A stretch of 64,000 nucleotides of DNA from JAFAXD01 sp963760435 (GTDB lineage: Bacteria > Pseudomonadota > Alphaproteobacteria > Rhizobiales > Xanthobacteraceae): NCBI GenBank assembly GCA_963760435.1, contig CAVXDE010000006.1:62001-126000 (forward strand). Reading direction: 5' to 3'. A program made the translations under genes and the position numbers. Under the pieces are notes generated by a model. The model saw only the letters and a program-made list of their open reading frames with translations. It had not been told where the DNA came from and searched no databases. Below are positions 1 to 9,140 of this stretch, in pieces; position 1 is the first letter of the stretch; each line of letters starts with the position of its first letter.

Positions 1-1
1 C

Positions 2-1195
2 GAGACAAAGCTCATCGACTCCGAAGTCTTCGACACCTTTCCGCATTACGAGCCCTATGGCTGGCATCACTGGCCGAGCTTTCCGTGGCCGTCCTATCAA
101 TTCCGTCGCGCCCTCGGCGAGACGCAGGAGGGTGGGGGAACGGTATCCGAGAGTTTCCTGGCCGCGAGCCGGATGATCCCGGGCGACTATGATAGCTGGC
201 ACAAGGAGTGGTTGGTCGTTGCCGACGCCAACATGAAGCGCGGCGAGGCCGAGGAGGCCAAGGGTCATATCCAGACGGCGATGAATTGCTATTTGCGCGC
301 GGCCGACATGTACCGTTCGGCCGAGTTCTGGCTCGAGCCCGATGACCCGCGGCGAATGCCGACGTTCGAGAAATGCGAGAAAGCCACGCGCAGCTTTCTA
401 CGCTGGACCTGCCCGCAGGGTGAGGCCGTCGAAGTGCCTTATGAACCGAGCAAGCCGATGGCCGGCTATTTCATCCGCTCACCGTTCGGCCGCGGCAAGC
501 AGCCGGTTCTGATCTCCTTCGGCGGCCTCGATTTATTCAAGGATGAGCTCTGGTTCATGACTGGACGTGGTGCCCTGCAGCGCGGGCTGTCTGTCTTGCT
601 GATGGATGGCCCCGGACAGGGCGCGACCTTGCGGCGGCACGGCCTCACCACACGATTTGATTACGAGGTGCCCGTTGGCAAATGCATTGATTGGCTGGCG
701 ACCCGCGACGACGTCGACATGAGTCGGATCGCCGTGTCGGGCTCATCGCTCGGCGGCTACTACGCGGCCCGCGCCGGGGCCATGGAGCCGCGCCTGGCGG
801 CCGCGATCTCGCATGGCGGCGTGCTCAGCCTCTATGACCGGTACAAGGATCGCGCGGAGAATCATGGTCTCGCCAGCCACATGAAGTGGGTGTTCGGCGC
901 GGACTCGATGAAAGGCGTTGCCGAGAAGACCAAGCGCTTCGACATGCGCGGCGTATTCGAGAACATGAAATGTCCGTATCTCATTCTGCACGGCGGGCAT
1001 GACGTGCTGGGCGTCCAGGCCGCGCGTGAAGGCTATGACTATGCCAAGAAGGCTGGTGTTGATGTCACCTTCATTTTGGTCGAAGCGGACATGACGGGGG
1101 CCGAGCATTGCCAGCATGACAATCCGACGCTCGGCCAGGAGCTGATGATCGATTGGCTCGCGGACAAGTTCGGCATTGACCAGCGCAAGCTCTGA
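2..1195 (+). CDS. Alpha/beta hydrolase, 5' end outside window
   Basis: The reading frame is open from the first bases of the window, so the true start lies upstream; the ATG at 173 is probably internal. The protein has an alpha/beta-hydrolase fold: an oxyanion-type strand (ISFGGLD, about nt 511), the nucleophile elbow GSSLGG with the serine codon at nt 746, an acid in GGHDV and a late EHCQHD histidine. The long helical N-terminal part resembles the FrsA/DUF1100 and 2,6-dihydropseudooxynicotine hydrolase group, which cleave C-C or ester bonds. The stop is followed at once by an LVIVD-repeat gene on the same strand, suggesting one transcript. The substrate is unknown; a catabolic role is inferred from the ring-oxidising genes nearby. 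Confidence 0.83.
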   Translation, partial: ETKLIDSEVFDTFPHYEPYGWHHWPSFPWPSYQFRRALGETQEGGGTVSESFLAASRMIPGDYDSWHKEWLVVADANMKRGEAEEAKGHIQTAMNCYLRAADMYRSAEFWLEPDDPRRMPTFEKCEKATRSFLRWTCPQGEAVEVPYEPSKPMAGYFIRSPFGRGKQPVLISFGGLDLFKDELWFMTGRGALQRGLSVLLMDGPGQGATLRRHGLTTRFDYEVPVGKCIDWLATRDDVDMSRIAVSGSSLGGYYAARAGAMEPRLAAAISHGGVLSLYDRYKDRAENHGLASHMKWVFGADSMKGVAEKTKRFDMRGVFENMKCPYLILHGGHDVLGVQAAREGYDYAKKAGVDVTFILVEADMTGAEHCQHDNPTLGQELMIDWLADKFGIDQRKL

Positions 1196-1211
1196 ACAAC
1201 CAGGATCCGCA

Positions 1212-2720
1212 ATGACCCAGAATAATGATCGTGCAGCGAGCTCGACATTTGCCGATGCCGAGAAGGTCAGCGTCATGCCGGGTGGTGGAACGGTGCCGTT
1301 TCGGCTGCCGGCGGGGGCTTTGAGCTATCTCGACCGCCAGCAGTACATCTCCAACATGGAGATCCTCGCTTACTACCCATCGATCAATCTGATGATCTTC
1401 GGCGACGAGCATTCCTGTCTATGGGCGAAAGGGAAGCGTCGCCTGATCGCCTTTCAAGGTGGCTTTGTGGATATCACGGAGCCCACGAAAGCGACGGTCA
1501 TCGGCGAAAGCACCGTCGGTCTGTTTCAAAGCTGTGTGTACAACAGCCGTCTCAAAAAATGGATCCGGGTGGTCGCGCACCAGATGCCGCTGACGCCAGG
1601 TACGCAGCAATATCCGCGCGGCAAATATCACGAAGAGTATGCAAAAAAATCGATCAACGATCCCGGCTTTCGCGGCATCAAGACCTACGATGTGACGAAC
1701 CCTGAAAAGGCCGAACTGCTCAATGAATTCGAAACAGGCCGGACCGGCTTTGGCGTGCACTGTCCTTTCTATGACGGCGGCCGATACGGTTATCTGGCCT
1801 GCGGTTGGGACGACCAGTTGCGCATGGAAAGCACCGAGCGCGTCTACAGCAACGGCTTGATGATCGTCGATATGTCCGACCCCGCCGAGGTGAAGGAGGT
1901 GTCGCGATGGTGGGTTCCGGGCCAAAGGCTCGACGAGGAGGAACTCTATCGCACGACCTATCCGTTCGCCGGCGATCAATGCTCATGGACCTGCAACCGG
2001 ACGCCTTGCATCGTCCCGGTCAGGGTCGAGGATGGCGGCACTATCGGGTATGGCGGTTGGGGACATTTCGGGATGTACGTCCACGACCTGTCCGACATCC
2101 GCAAGCCTAAGGTTTACGGCAAGGTCACGCATCCGCTCGAGGCGATCGGCGGCATTCCGTATCACCATGTCGTGCCTGTGAATGCCGATCCGGCGCGCTA
2201 CCCGCGGCTGCAGAATCTCGTTATCGCGATACCTGAATCGCTCGAGTCCGACTGCCGCGAGCCGTTCCACACCAGCTACGTCATCGACGTGAAGGATCCG
2301 GCGAACCCGCGCATCATCGGTCTCTTTCCGCGCCCGAAGCCGCATCCGAATGCGCCTTACAAGGATTTTGCGATGGCGCGCGGACGATTCAGCTCGCGCG
2401 TCATGCAGCACTGGATTGCACCTGGAAAAGCGCGTCCGGATGTCGTCGCGTTGTCGTATCTCAACGCCGGCCTGCGCCTGTTCGACATTTCGGACCCGAC
2501 AGAACCAAGGGAGGTGGCGTATTTCGTTCCGCCACGTGACGGCGAGATCGACAACTACATGAGCTGGCGCCGCGGTACGACCGAGGCCGTCTTCATCGAA
2601 TGGGACCGGAACCTGATCTGGCTCTCGACGCACGCGGGACTGTATTGTCTATCGGCCCCGTTCCTCGGCCCGCCGGTGCTTGCGCGATGGCCGTTACCCA
2701 GTGGTCGGTCCCGCATGTGA
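1212..2720 (+). CDS. LVIVD-repeat beta-propeller protein
   Basis: A 502-residue protein with repeated modules of the type 'GLMIVDMSDPAEV', 'YVIDVKDPANPRIIG' and 'LRLFDISDPTEPREV', the signature of LVIVD repeats that form a beta-propeller. No catalytic motif or clear signal peptide is visible. I chose the ATG at 1212, 16 bases after the upstream stop, over an in-frame ATG at 1176 that would overlap the hydrolase. Proteins of this kind are found beside hydrolases and Rieske oxygenases in degradative clusters, but their role is not established. The gene ends 57 bases before the convergent RidA gene. Confidence 0.8.
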   Translation: MTQNNDRAASSTFADAEKVSVMPGGGTVPFRLPAGALSYLDRQQYISNMEILAYYPSINLMIFGDEHSCLWAKGKRRLIAFQGGFVDITEPTKATVIGESTVGLFQSCVYNSRLKKWIRVVAHQMPLTPGTQQYPRGKYHEEYAKKSINDPGFRGIKTYDVTNPEKAELLNEFETGRTGFGVHCPFYDGGRYGYLACGWDDQLRMESTERVYSNGLMIVDMSDPAEVKEVSRWWVPGQRLDEEELYRTTYPFAGDQCSWTCNRTPCIVPVRVEDGGTIGYGGWGHFGMYVHDLSDIRKPKVYGKVTHPLEAIGGIPYHHVVPVNADPARYPRLQNLVIAIPESLESDCREPFHTSYVIDVKDPANPRIIGLFPRPKPHPNAPYKDFAMARGRFSSRVMQHWIAPGKARPDVVALSYLNAGLRLFDISDPTEPREVAYFVPPRDGEIDNYMSWRRGTTEAVFIEWDRNLIWLSTHAGLYCLSAPFLGPPVLARWPLPSGRSRM

Positions 2721-2777
2721 ATGTCGGCTGGGACGGGTGAGACGGGCGGCCCCTATCCAGAGGCCTCGGATCGTTGC

Positions 2778-3188
2778 TTATAGCGCGGCGATTGTTTGCA
2801 CCTCGACCAGAAACGGCTCCTTCACCAACCGATCAACCATCAACAGCGTGTTCGGCGGATACTTGCCGTCCGGGAACATCTTGGGAAACTCGCGCAACCG
2901 AAACGCCATGAATTTCGGAATATCCTGCGAGTGCACGAGATAAGTCGTGAACTGCACGACGTTCTTCCATCCTGCATTGGCCGAACGCAACGCTGCTTCG
3001 ATATTCTTGAAGACCTGCGTTGTTTGTGCATCGAAGTCGCCCTCGCCAACGATGTTGTCCTGCGCGTCACCGGCCAGCATGCCGGCGATGAACACAAACT
3101 CGTTTGCCTTGACGCGCGTTACATGGCTGTACTGCCCCATTGGGGCGCCAAGCTCGGAAGGATTGTAAATCTCGATGTCGGCGGCCAT
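2778..3188 (-). CDS. RidA/YjgF/UK114 family protein
   Basis: A 136-residue protein with the RidA fold pattern: an N-terminal strand pair ending in FVFIAGMLAGD, the central 'QTTQVFKNIEAAL' helix, and the C-terminal 'FLVEVQTIAAL' strand. Canonical RidA enzymes hydrolyse reactive 2-aminoacrylate/enamine intermediates using an arginine in a PARS-like motif; here the equivalent stretch reads PPNTLL, so that arginine is missing. The protein therefore more likely belongs to the Rid4-7-type relatives found in catabolic operons than to housekeeping RidA. It is the last gene of the minus-strand dioxygenase operon. Confidence 0.87.
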   Translation of the reverse strand: MAADIEIYNPSELGAPMGQYSHVTRVKANEFVFIAGMLAGDAQDNIVGEGDFDAQTTQVFKNIEAALRSANAGWKNVVQFTTYLVHSQDIPKFMAFRLREFPKMFPDGKYPPNTLLMVDRLVKEPFLVEVQTIAAL

Positions 3189-3264
3189 TTTTCACCCCTC
3201 GTTCTTTCGACGGAAAAGTCGCCCTGCTTTGACAGTCGGGAATTTGCTCATAAAGCCGGAGTCT

Positions 3265-3666
3265 TTACCCGGTTGCTCCAAGCCAGCCCTTTTTCGAGAT
3301 GTCGAAAATAATGCCGTCCGGATCTTTGAATTTGCGCTCAAAGTTCTCCTTTTCCTGATCATCGCCCAGATCAAAGAAAAACGTTCCGCCAGCGTCTTCG
3401 ATGCGCTTCTGAATGGCTGCGATATCCTCCACTTGAAAACCAAAATGATGGGCGCCGATGAAGGTCTTTGCGTCATCCAGACCTGACCCGCGTTTGCCGA
3501 AATAGTTGAGGAGCGCCAGGTTTATAACGCCATCGCTGAGGTAGACGGCCGCGGCGAAATCGAGAGTTTCCTGACCCACGCGCTTGAGCTCAAAGACGCT
3601 CTCGTAGAATTTTGCGGCCTTCTCAAGGTCGGAGACGACCAGGGCGAAATGACGTAGACGTGGCAT
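3265..3666 (-). CDS. VOC (glyoxalase/extradiol dioxygenase-fold) protein
   Basis: A 133-residue protein with the vicinal-oxygen-chelate pattern: the opening HFALVVSDLEKAAKFYE, a second half starting GAHHFGFQVEDI, and the closing DPDGIIFDIS. Such proteins bind a divalent metal with His/His/Glu-type ligands and act as isomerases, lyases or ring-cleaving dioxygenases. The length fits a one-domain type that dimerises. It sits between the alpha/beta hydrolase and RidA genes of the dioxygenase operon, so a role on an oxidised ring or its product is likely but not shown. Confidence 0.84.
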   Translation of the reverse strand: MPRLRHFALVVSDLEKAAKFYESVFELKRVGQETLDFAAAVYLSDGVINLALLNYFGKRGSGLDDAKTFIGAHHFGFQVEDIAAIQKRIEDAGGTFFFDLGDDQEKENFERKFKDPDGIIFDISKKGWLGATG

Positions 3667-3723
3667 AAATCTCCTCCTCGGTTATTGAATGGCCGATTCC
3701 TTGCGCCATCCAGCGACGATCAC

Positions 3724-4638
3724 CTATCGAACGGCCGACCTGATTTTGTCGATCAACAGGTCGGATAGCGGCGAACCCTTAATTCCCAGCGTTTCGGCCA
3801 ACTCGAAATGGTTCAGGTTGGCGAAACGCGTGATGCCGGCCAGTCGTCCCGCCTGGTCGAGCGCGGCTGCAAAATCCTGCGACTGCCGTCTGAACTCGTC
3901 CGTATCGTTCTCGGCATAAGCGATGAAAAACGGCGTGTCGTAATGGGCTGCGTTGTAGCGCGGGCTGAGCGGGCGCTCCTGCTCTTTCGTGATTTTGACA
4001 TAAGCGCTGCGGGCGCTCAGCATGACTGGTTCCAGATCGTAGGGTCCGCTGACGCAGAATGCGAGTTTAACGAGACCCTCAGGAAGCCGGTCCTCGACGG
4101 TATTGACCAAGGCCATCGCCGCAAGATGCGCGCCGGATGACCAGGCCGACACGCATAAAGCCTGCGGGTCACCGCCAAACTGCGTTGCATTCTGTCCCGC
4201 CCAGCAGATCCCGCGCCGGACCTGTGCGATCATGTCGGGAAGCGAGACCTTGGGCAGGTTGGTAAAATTGAGCACGACTGTCGTAATGCCGGCAGCCGCA
4301 AGTGGCGCCGCCACAAAGGAATAATCGTCCTTGGTGAAATTGAGCCAAGCGCCGCCATGGACAAACACGTTTATCGGCGCGTGGGGCGAGGGGGCGGGAA
4401 AGATGTCCAGCACCTCGTCCGGCGACTCGCCGTACCTCGCCGTCTCTCGTGGTAGATGCTTCCGGACCTCGAAACTGCGTTCGCCGTACCTTGCGATGAC
4501 CGCTTGCGCATTCGACGCCCAGACACGCTGGTTGAAATTGCGGTCGAGTTCCTCCTGCGTGTAATTGAGGAACACGCGCTGTTCCTCCCTTGCCGCCGTT
4601 CTTGCCTCTTCGCGAAGGCTCTGTTGAGAGGGATGCAT
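3724..4638 (-). CDS. Alpha/beta hydrolase, arylformamidase-like
   Basis: A 304-residue serine hydrolase of the BD-FAE/kynurenine formamidase-like group. Visible motifs are HGGAW (94-98, oxyanion hole), nucleophile Ser167 in AWSSGA, Asp245 in AEND and His277 in NLNHF, giving a complete catalytic triad. The elbow starts with Ala rather than the usual Gly. The gene lies 6 bases downstream of the dioxygenase beta-subunit gene, so translation is probably coupled. In comparable operons such hydrolases remove formyl or acyl groups from ring-cleavage products; the substrate here is unknown. Confidence 0.85.
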   Translation of the reverse strand: MHPSQQSLREEARTAAREEQRVFLNYTQEELDRNFNQRVWASNAQAVIARYGERSFEVRKHLPRETARYGESPDEVLDIFPAPSPHAPINVFVHGGAWLNFTKDDYSFVAAPLAAAGITTVVLNFTNLPKVSLPDMIAQVRRGICWAGQNATQFGGDPQALCVSAWSSGAHLAAMALVNTVEDRLPEGLVKLAFCVSGPYDLEPVMLSARSAYVKITKEQERPLSPRYNAAHYDTPFFIAYAENDTDEFRRQSQDFAAALDQAGRLAGITRFANLNHFELAETLGIKGSPLSDLLIDKIRSAVR

Positions 4639-4644
4639 GGATTA

Positions 4645-5121
4645 TCAAAGCGGGGTGGCGAGCATCGTCGGAATAGAGAATGAATTGACAATGACCAAGC
4701 GCTCGACAAGCTTCTCATCGTCATCCGCAAGCCTGATCTTGTCCTCGTAGCAGCCTGCGCAAAACAACGTCGACGCCCCATACAGATTGGTCTGCACAAC
4801 AAGGAAGCTCGACTGAACCGAGGCTATATCGCCGGATATGTCCGTTATCAGGGAGCCGCTCAGAATGTGCCGGTCGGAATGCGGATTGATTTTGTTGGCC
4901 ACGCGCAGGCTGGTGATCCGATCGATCAGCCGAGCCTTGTTCTCGCAATGCATGAGCGCGCCAGGCAGGCCACGCACCTTGTTCTCGCGCGGGATCACGA
5001 TATAGCGGGACTCATCGGCAAAGCAGCCCAGCCAGTCGTCGAACTGGCCATTATCGATCATGAGGGCATTGCGCAGGATAAAATCCTCGACGCGCCTTTT
5101 GGTGGCAGCTGCGTCACTCAT
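4645..5121 (-). CDS. Aromatic ring-hydroxylating dioxygenase, beta (small) subunit
   Basis: A 158-residue protein of the SnoaL-like/NTF2 fold small-subunit family, with an RRVEDFILRNALMIDNGQF opening and a DRHILSGSLITDI strand typical of the group. It has no cofactor site and stabilises the alpha3beta3 oxygenase. Its start overlaps the end of the alpha-subunit gene by four bases, the usual sign of a coupled pair. No ferredoxin or reductase gene is nearby, so electron transfer partners must be encoded elsewhere. Confidence 0.9.
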   Translation of the reverse strand: MSDAAATKRRVEDFILRNALMIDNGQFDDWLGCFADESRYIVIPRENKVRGLPGALMHCENKARLIDRITSLRVANKINPHSDRHILSGSLITDISGDIASVQSSFLVVQTNLYGASTLFCAGCYEDKIRLADDDEKLVERLVIVNSFSIPTMLATPL

Positions 5122-6368
5122 CGCGCTGCGCCCGATCCGTTGGCCATCAGTTCGTTGTAATAAGAGTAGAACCCCCGGATGGGCACTTCGTTCACTCTTG
5201 TATCGAGACTTTGGATCGCACCGGTGCCGCCCATCTCGACAACGCCAAACTTGCTTTGATCAGGCGCGGTGGCGCGCTGAACAAGTTCGAGCGCTTCGGC
5301 GTCCTCCATCGAGATGAGTCCAGCTGGACCAACCATGTTGCACTGATTGATTCGATGCGCCGTCATTTCTTCGTCGTCGTCGGCGTACCCGAACAGTGTG
5401 AAAATGATTTCAAACTCGTCCGGTTTGTAGAGCCGCACCTTGCGTGTAGCAAGGCAGTTGGAAATCTGATTGATCACCGCATTCGGAAAAATTGAGACGA
5501 TGCGCGTGGTGATGCCACGCGGGTTCTCCTTCACGAAACGGATGATATCCGTATCGTTCAGTGTCAGGTAATTGGTCCGTTGAACCTGATCGGATGCGTA
5601 GGCGGCGCGAGCCTTGCTGGTATCGTCGCTGCCTGCGTACTGAAACAGCAGACTGTGACGATGTCGATCGTCCATGTAGGCACCCGATACTTGGGTCAGG
5701 CGGCTCAATCCGAATGTCCGGTTGAATTCGTGCAACAGGCTGCCGTGATAGGCGTCGCGGACATTTTCCAGATAAAGCTTCCAGTTTGCTCGCACACGCT
5801 GCCGCTGATAGCCCAGGATCTTCAGGGGTCGGCTGAATATCTCGCCGAGGTGCTCGCGGATCATCTCGCCAAGATAGTCCTCGATCGGCTCCGCATCGGC
5901 GCTGAACGATCCGAACACAATGCCATTCCAGACGGCCACACGCAGCTTGGTCAGGCCGTGCGCACGCATATCAAACTCGGGCGGCATCCCGCCCTTGCCG
6001 TTGGCGCCCCGCCGGAACGGAACGCCAAGGAGATCGCCGGTCTCGCCATAGCACCAGGCGTGATAGATGCAGGTGAAGTCCGCGGAGCTTCCGTAGGGCT
6101 CGCGGACAACTTCAGCGCCGCGATGGGCGCAGCGATTCACGAACGCGCCAATTGCGCCCGACTTCATGCGGTTCACGACGATCGGTATCTGGCCCACGTG
6201 GCTGGCGACGAAATCGCCGCTATTGGGGATTTCAGCCTCGAGACAGAGCAGCGACCATGTTGGTCCGCGGAATATGCGCTCGTGCTCCTGCTCGTAAATC
6301 GAAGCGTCGTGATAGAGCCGATATTGAACCCGGGAGAAGTCGTCGCGGGGCCACGCGAGATCGAGCAT
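5118..6368 (-). CDS. Aromatic ring-hydroxylating dioxygenase, alpha (Rieske) subunit
   Basis: The catalytic subunit of a Rieske non-haem iron oxygenase. Numbering from the chosen start, the Rieske [2Fe-2S] ligands are C80-x-H82 and C100-x2-H103, and the mononuclear iron histidines are H208 and H213 in DAYHGSLLH. The start at 6368 is preferred over an ATG six bases upstream because GGAG (6375-6378) is then correctly spaced. A GTATAC palindrome overlaps that ribosome-binding region and a second lies just upstream, so the GntR protein encoded next door probably controls this operon (alpha, beta, hydrolase, VOC, RidA). Confidence 0.92.
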   Translation of the reverse strand: MLDLAWPRDDFSRVQYRLYHDASIYEQEHERIFRGPTWSLLCLEAEIPNSGDFVASHVGQIPIVVNRMKSGAIGAFVNRCAHRGAEVVREPYGSSADFTCIYHAWCYGETGDLLGVPFRRGANGKGGMPPEFDMRAHGLTKLRVAVWNGIVFGSFSADAEPIEDYLGEMIREHLGEIFSRPLKILGYQRQRVRANWKLYLENVRDAYHGSLLHEFNRTFGLSRLTQVSGAYMDDRHRHSLLFQYAGSDDTSKARAAYASDQVQRTNYLTLNDTDIIRFVKENPRGITTRIVSIFPNAVINQISNCLATRKVRLYKPDEFEIIFTLFGYADDDEEMTAHRINQCNMVGPAGLISMEDAEALELVQRATAPDQSKFGVVEMGGTGAIQSLDTRVNEVPIRGFYSYYNELMANGSGAAR

Positions 6369-6376
6369 TGCCATCT

Positions 6377-6410
6377 CCGTATACGCTTTGCAGCAAACGT
6401 ATACGATATG
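6377..6410. promoter_or_regulatory. Two putative GntR operators in front of the dioxygenase operon
   Basis: CCGTATACGC at 6377-6386 and ACGTATACGA within 6397-6406 share the palindrome CGTATACG (6378-6385 and 6398-6405). The second continues as CGTATACGATATG, identical over 13 bases to 7252-7264. The core fits the TnGTnnACnA pattern known for FadR-subfamily GntR regulators. The first site covers the ribosome-binding region of the dioxygenase gene. Confidence 0.62.
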
Positions 6411-6446
6411 CGAAGCCTGTCAAGAACCGTGCAATGGCAGCAGCTT

Positions 6447-7139
6447 CTACTTCTTGCGCGTGTGAGCCATTCGTTTTGCTGTTGGGATGATGACCGCATC
6501 TTCGCGCGCACCCTTTGCCGCGAAATGATCGATGACCTGGAGACTTGAATGGGTGATGTGATCGCGCATGGCGCGGTGCGCCCCGGCGGCATCGCCGGCA
6601 ACGATCGCCTTGGTAATCAGGTCATGGTCGAGGAACGTTTCGGGGCTTGCATGCGGAACGAACTGGAACACGCGGAAAGGCGCGACCCTTTGACGGAAGC
6701 CGCGCGTGACATTGGCGATGCTTTCGTTATGAGCGCCTTGGTAGATGAGTTCGTGGAACTGCTCGTTGAGGTCGCTGAGCGGCGCATTCTTTTCGCCAAT
6801 CGACTTTTTCAGCGCCTCATTAAGCACCTGTACGCGCCGCCGCTCCAAAGGCGTCATGCGTTCGGCGCAAAGGCGGGCACATAACCCCTCGAACTCCCCG
6901 AGGGCATCGAACATGTCGGTCAACTGCGCGACGTCGATGCGGCTGACCATAACCCCTTTTTGGGGCACCACCTCAACGAGTTCCGTCCCGCTCAGTTGAC
7001 GGAGCGCCTCACGCACCGGCGTGCGGGATACGCCGAAGCGGCGGCATACGGATGGCTCATCCAGGCGCTGTCCAGGCGAGAAATCCCCGGAAACGATGGC
7101 CTTTGCCAGAGCGCGAAAAATCTCATCGGAAAGCGTCAC
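6447..7139 (-). CDS. GntR-family transcriptional regulator (FadR/FCD type)
   Basis: A 230-residue regulator with an N-terminal winged helix (LSDEIFRALAKAIVSGDF, then VSRTPVREALRQL) and an all-helical FCD ligand domain (DMFDALGEFEGLCARL, NEQFHELIYQGAHN, DHDLITKAIVAGD). FCD proteins bind small organic acids through conserved Asp/Arg/His residues. I chose the GTG at 7139, preceded by GGAG at good spacing, because an upstream in-frame start at 7238 would put an operator-like palindrome inside the coding sequence. It lies between the dioxygenase operon and the decayed NitT/TauT transporter, with matching palindromes on both sides, so it probably controlled both and itself. Confidence 0.88.
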   Translation of the reverse strand: MTLSDEIFRALAKAIVSGDFSPGQRLDEPSVCRRFGVSRTPVREALRQLSGTELVEVVPQKGVMVSRIDVAQLTDMFDALGEFEGLCARLCAERMTPLERRRVQVLNEALKKSIGEKNAPLSDLNEQFHELIYQGAHNESIANVTRGFRQRVAPFRVFQFVPHASPETFLDHDLITKAIVAGDAAGAHRAMRDHITHSSLQVIDHFAAKGAREDAVIIPTAKRMAHTRKK

Positions 7140-7167
7140 AGGATCGAATCTCCAAGCGTGGCCGTGA

Positions 7168-7179
7168 TTGTATACGTAA
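7168..7179. promoter_or_regulatory. Putative GntR operator (autoregulatory)
   Basis: TTGTATACGTAA contains the same GTATAC core as the other sites. It lies about 30 bases upstream of the chosen GTG start of the regulator gene, a position suited to autoregulation. Confidence 0.5.
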
Positions 7180-7248
7180 TCGCTCCATTTTTCATCAACA
7201 TGCTCGTTAAACCGGCAAGGGAGCTGAAAGAAGTGCACGCTACGACTT

Positions 7249-7262
7249 TATCGTATACGATA
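7249..7262. promoter_or_regulatory. Putative GntR operator, 14-bp perfect palindrome
   Basis: TATCGTATACGATA is a perfect palindrome and the best match in the window to the TnGTnnACnA pattern of FadR-type regulators. It lies about 55 bases upstream of the NitT/TauT substrate-binding gene and between that gene and the divergent regulator gene. Confidence 0.62.
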
Positions 7263-7315
7263 TGGTGTAAATCGTTTATTTCATTGTTCCAGATCAAAGA
7301 CGGAGCATCAAACCT

Positions 7316-8313
7316 ATGCGAGGGCTTTTCCTGGCTTGCGTCCAGCTGGTCGGCATTTGCATGCTGGCCTTGACCCCGGCTCCTGCCGCCGAAGCTTTGC
7401 AGAAAGCAACGCTGCGCCTTGACTGGACCGCGCTGGGTTACCATGCACCGTTCTACCTCGGCGTGGCGCGGCGCTATTATCAGGATGCCGGTCTCGACCT
7501 GGCAATCCTGGAGGGCAAGGGTTCCCCTGCCGTCGCGAGTCTTGTCGGTAACGGGTCGGACGACTTCGGCTTTGCCGACGCCAGCACCGTGGCGCAGCTC
7601 ATCAGTCAAGGCCTGCCCGAAAAGGTCGTGATGGGCATTTTCCAAAAGTCGACGCTGGCGCTTTATTTTCCGGCCGACAGAGGCATCAAGTCACCGGCTG
7701 ATATCCGCGGCAAGCGGATTATCGTTTGTCCGACGGACGGCATGGCGAGATATCTACCTGCCTTCCTGAAGGCTAGCGGTATGACGATTTCGGACGTCAA
7801 GGTCTCCACCGTCGACTGTTCGATCAAATACAGTTATCTCGCGCAAGGGAACGGCGATCTCGTCGGCAGTTACGGCACGGCCGGCGGTTCTCTGCTGCGC
7901 GCGGTCGGGATCGAGAATTTCGGCAAGTCGATTACGCCGACGCCGGCATCGTATTGCCGTCCCACGGCATCATCGTTGCCACCAAGACCCTGCAGAGCCA
8001 ACCGGAAAAAGTCCGGAAGTTCATCGAGGCAACGCAAAAGGCCTGGACCGATGCCCGCGAACATCCTGATGACGCAGTTGCAGCTTTGGTGGCAGCAAAT
8101 CCGCTCGCGCAGGGCAAGGAGCAGCAGATCAAAGCCACCTTGCTCAATTCCTTGCAGTATATTGCCACGCCGGGGACCGCCGGCAAACCATTTGGTTGGC
8201 AGTCACCCGATGAGTGGAAACAGACCGCCGCAATACTCGTTGAAGCGACCGGAATGAAGCCGCCGGCCTCGTCCGACCAGTTCTTCACCAACGAGTTCGT
8301 AGGTGGACCTTGA
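7316..8313 (+). pseudogene. NitT/TauT-type ABC transporter substrate-binding protein, frameshifted
   Basis: The N-terminal part has a signal peptide (MRGLFLACVQLVGICMLAL, cleavage near PAAEA) and the NMT1/THI5-like fold of NitT/TauT/SsuA binding proteins (LRLDWTALGYHAPFYLGVA; IKSPADIRGKRIIV). After GIENFGK (about nt 7925) the frame is lost; the continuation DYADAGIVLPSHGIIVATK is read in another frame from about nt 7931 to the stop at 8313. One base appears to be missing near 7930. Because the ATPase and permease genes downstream carry several lesions, I read this as part of a decayed operon. It was probably an importer for the substrate of the adjacent dioxygenase. Confidence 0.8.
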
Positions 8314-9131
8314 GCTTGCCGCAGCCTTTCAACGTTGTGTCGCCTGCAGCAGCGGACCGGCATATCAGTCTCTCGAATGTTGCTAAGACCTATGGCACTG
8401 GCAAGAAGGCAGTCAAAGCGCTCAGCGACATCAGCCTCGACATTGCTCGTGGCGAGTTCCTGTCGATCCTCGGACCCAGTGGCTGCGGAAAAAGCACCTT
8501 GCTGATGATGATCGCCGGCCTCATTTCGGCAAGCGAAGGATCCATAGAAGTCGACCAGCGAAAGGTGTCCGCACCGCTTACTGACGTCGGAATTGCCTTC
8601 CAGCGGGACCTGCTGTTTGATTGGCGTACAGTTCTCGGCAATATTATGCTGCAGGCCGACATGCGCGGTCTCGACAAGCGGGCCGCCCGCGCCCGGGCAC
8701 TCGTGCTGCTCGAAAAGGTTGGCTTGAGCGGTTTCGAACATCGGCGGCCCTGGGAACTCTCCGGGGGAATGAAGCAACGTGTCGCATTGTGCCGCTCGCT
8801 GGTGCATGAGGCGAGCCTCCTGCTGATGGACGAGCCGTTCGGTGCGCTCGATGCGCTGAACTCGTGACCAGATGAATCTGCACTTGCAGACTTTCTCCGG
8901 CTGGCGGAGCGCCGCACCGCCATCATGATCACCCACAGCATTTCGGAGGCCATATTCCTCTCGGACCGCGTGGTCGTGCTCTCGGCGCGTCCGGGTCGTA
9001 TCATCTGCGACTTGAGCGTGGATTCGCCCCGGCCGCGCACCCTCGACATGCAGGCGTCGGATGTTTTTGCGCGATGCGCCAAGCAGGTGAGGGGTGCAAT
9101 CAATCATCCGACCGAGGACATTTCAGGCTAG
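8310..9131 (+). pseudogene. NitT/TauT-type ABC transporter ATPase, frameshifted
   Basis: Starts at a TTG overlapping the stop of the binding-protein gene. The Walker A (GPSGCGKST), ABC signature (LSGGMKQRVALCRSL) and Walker B (LLLMDEPFGALDAL) motifs are intact. The frame then breaks after LDALN (about 8862): the expected TRDQMNLHLQ is in a second frame, and the switch region (MITHSISEAIFLSDRVVVLS) in a third from about 8890. Two independent indels make sequencing error a poor explanation. The remaining ATPase core alone would lack the H-loop. Confidence 0.8.
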
Positions 9132-9140
9132 CACGTCGAC

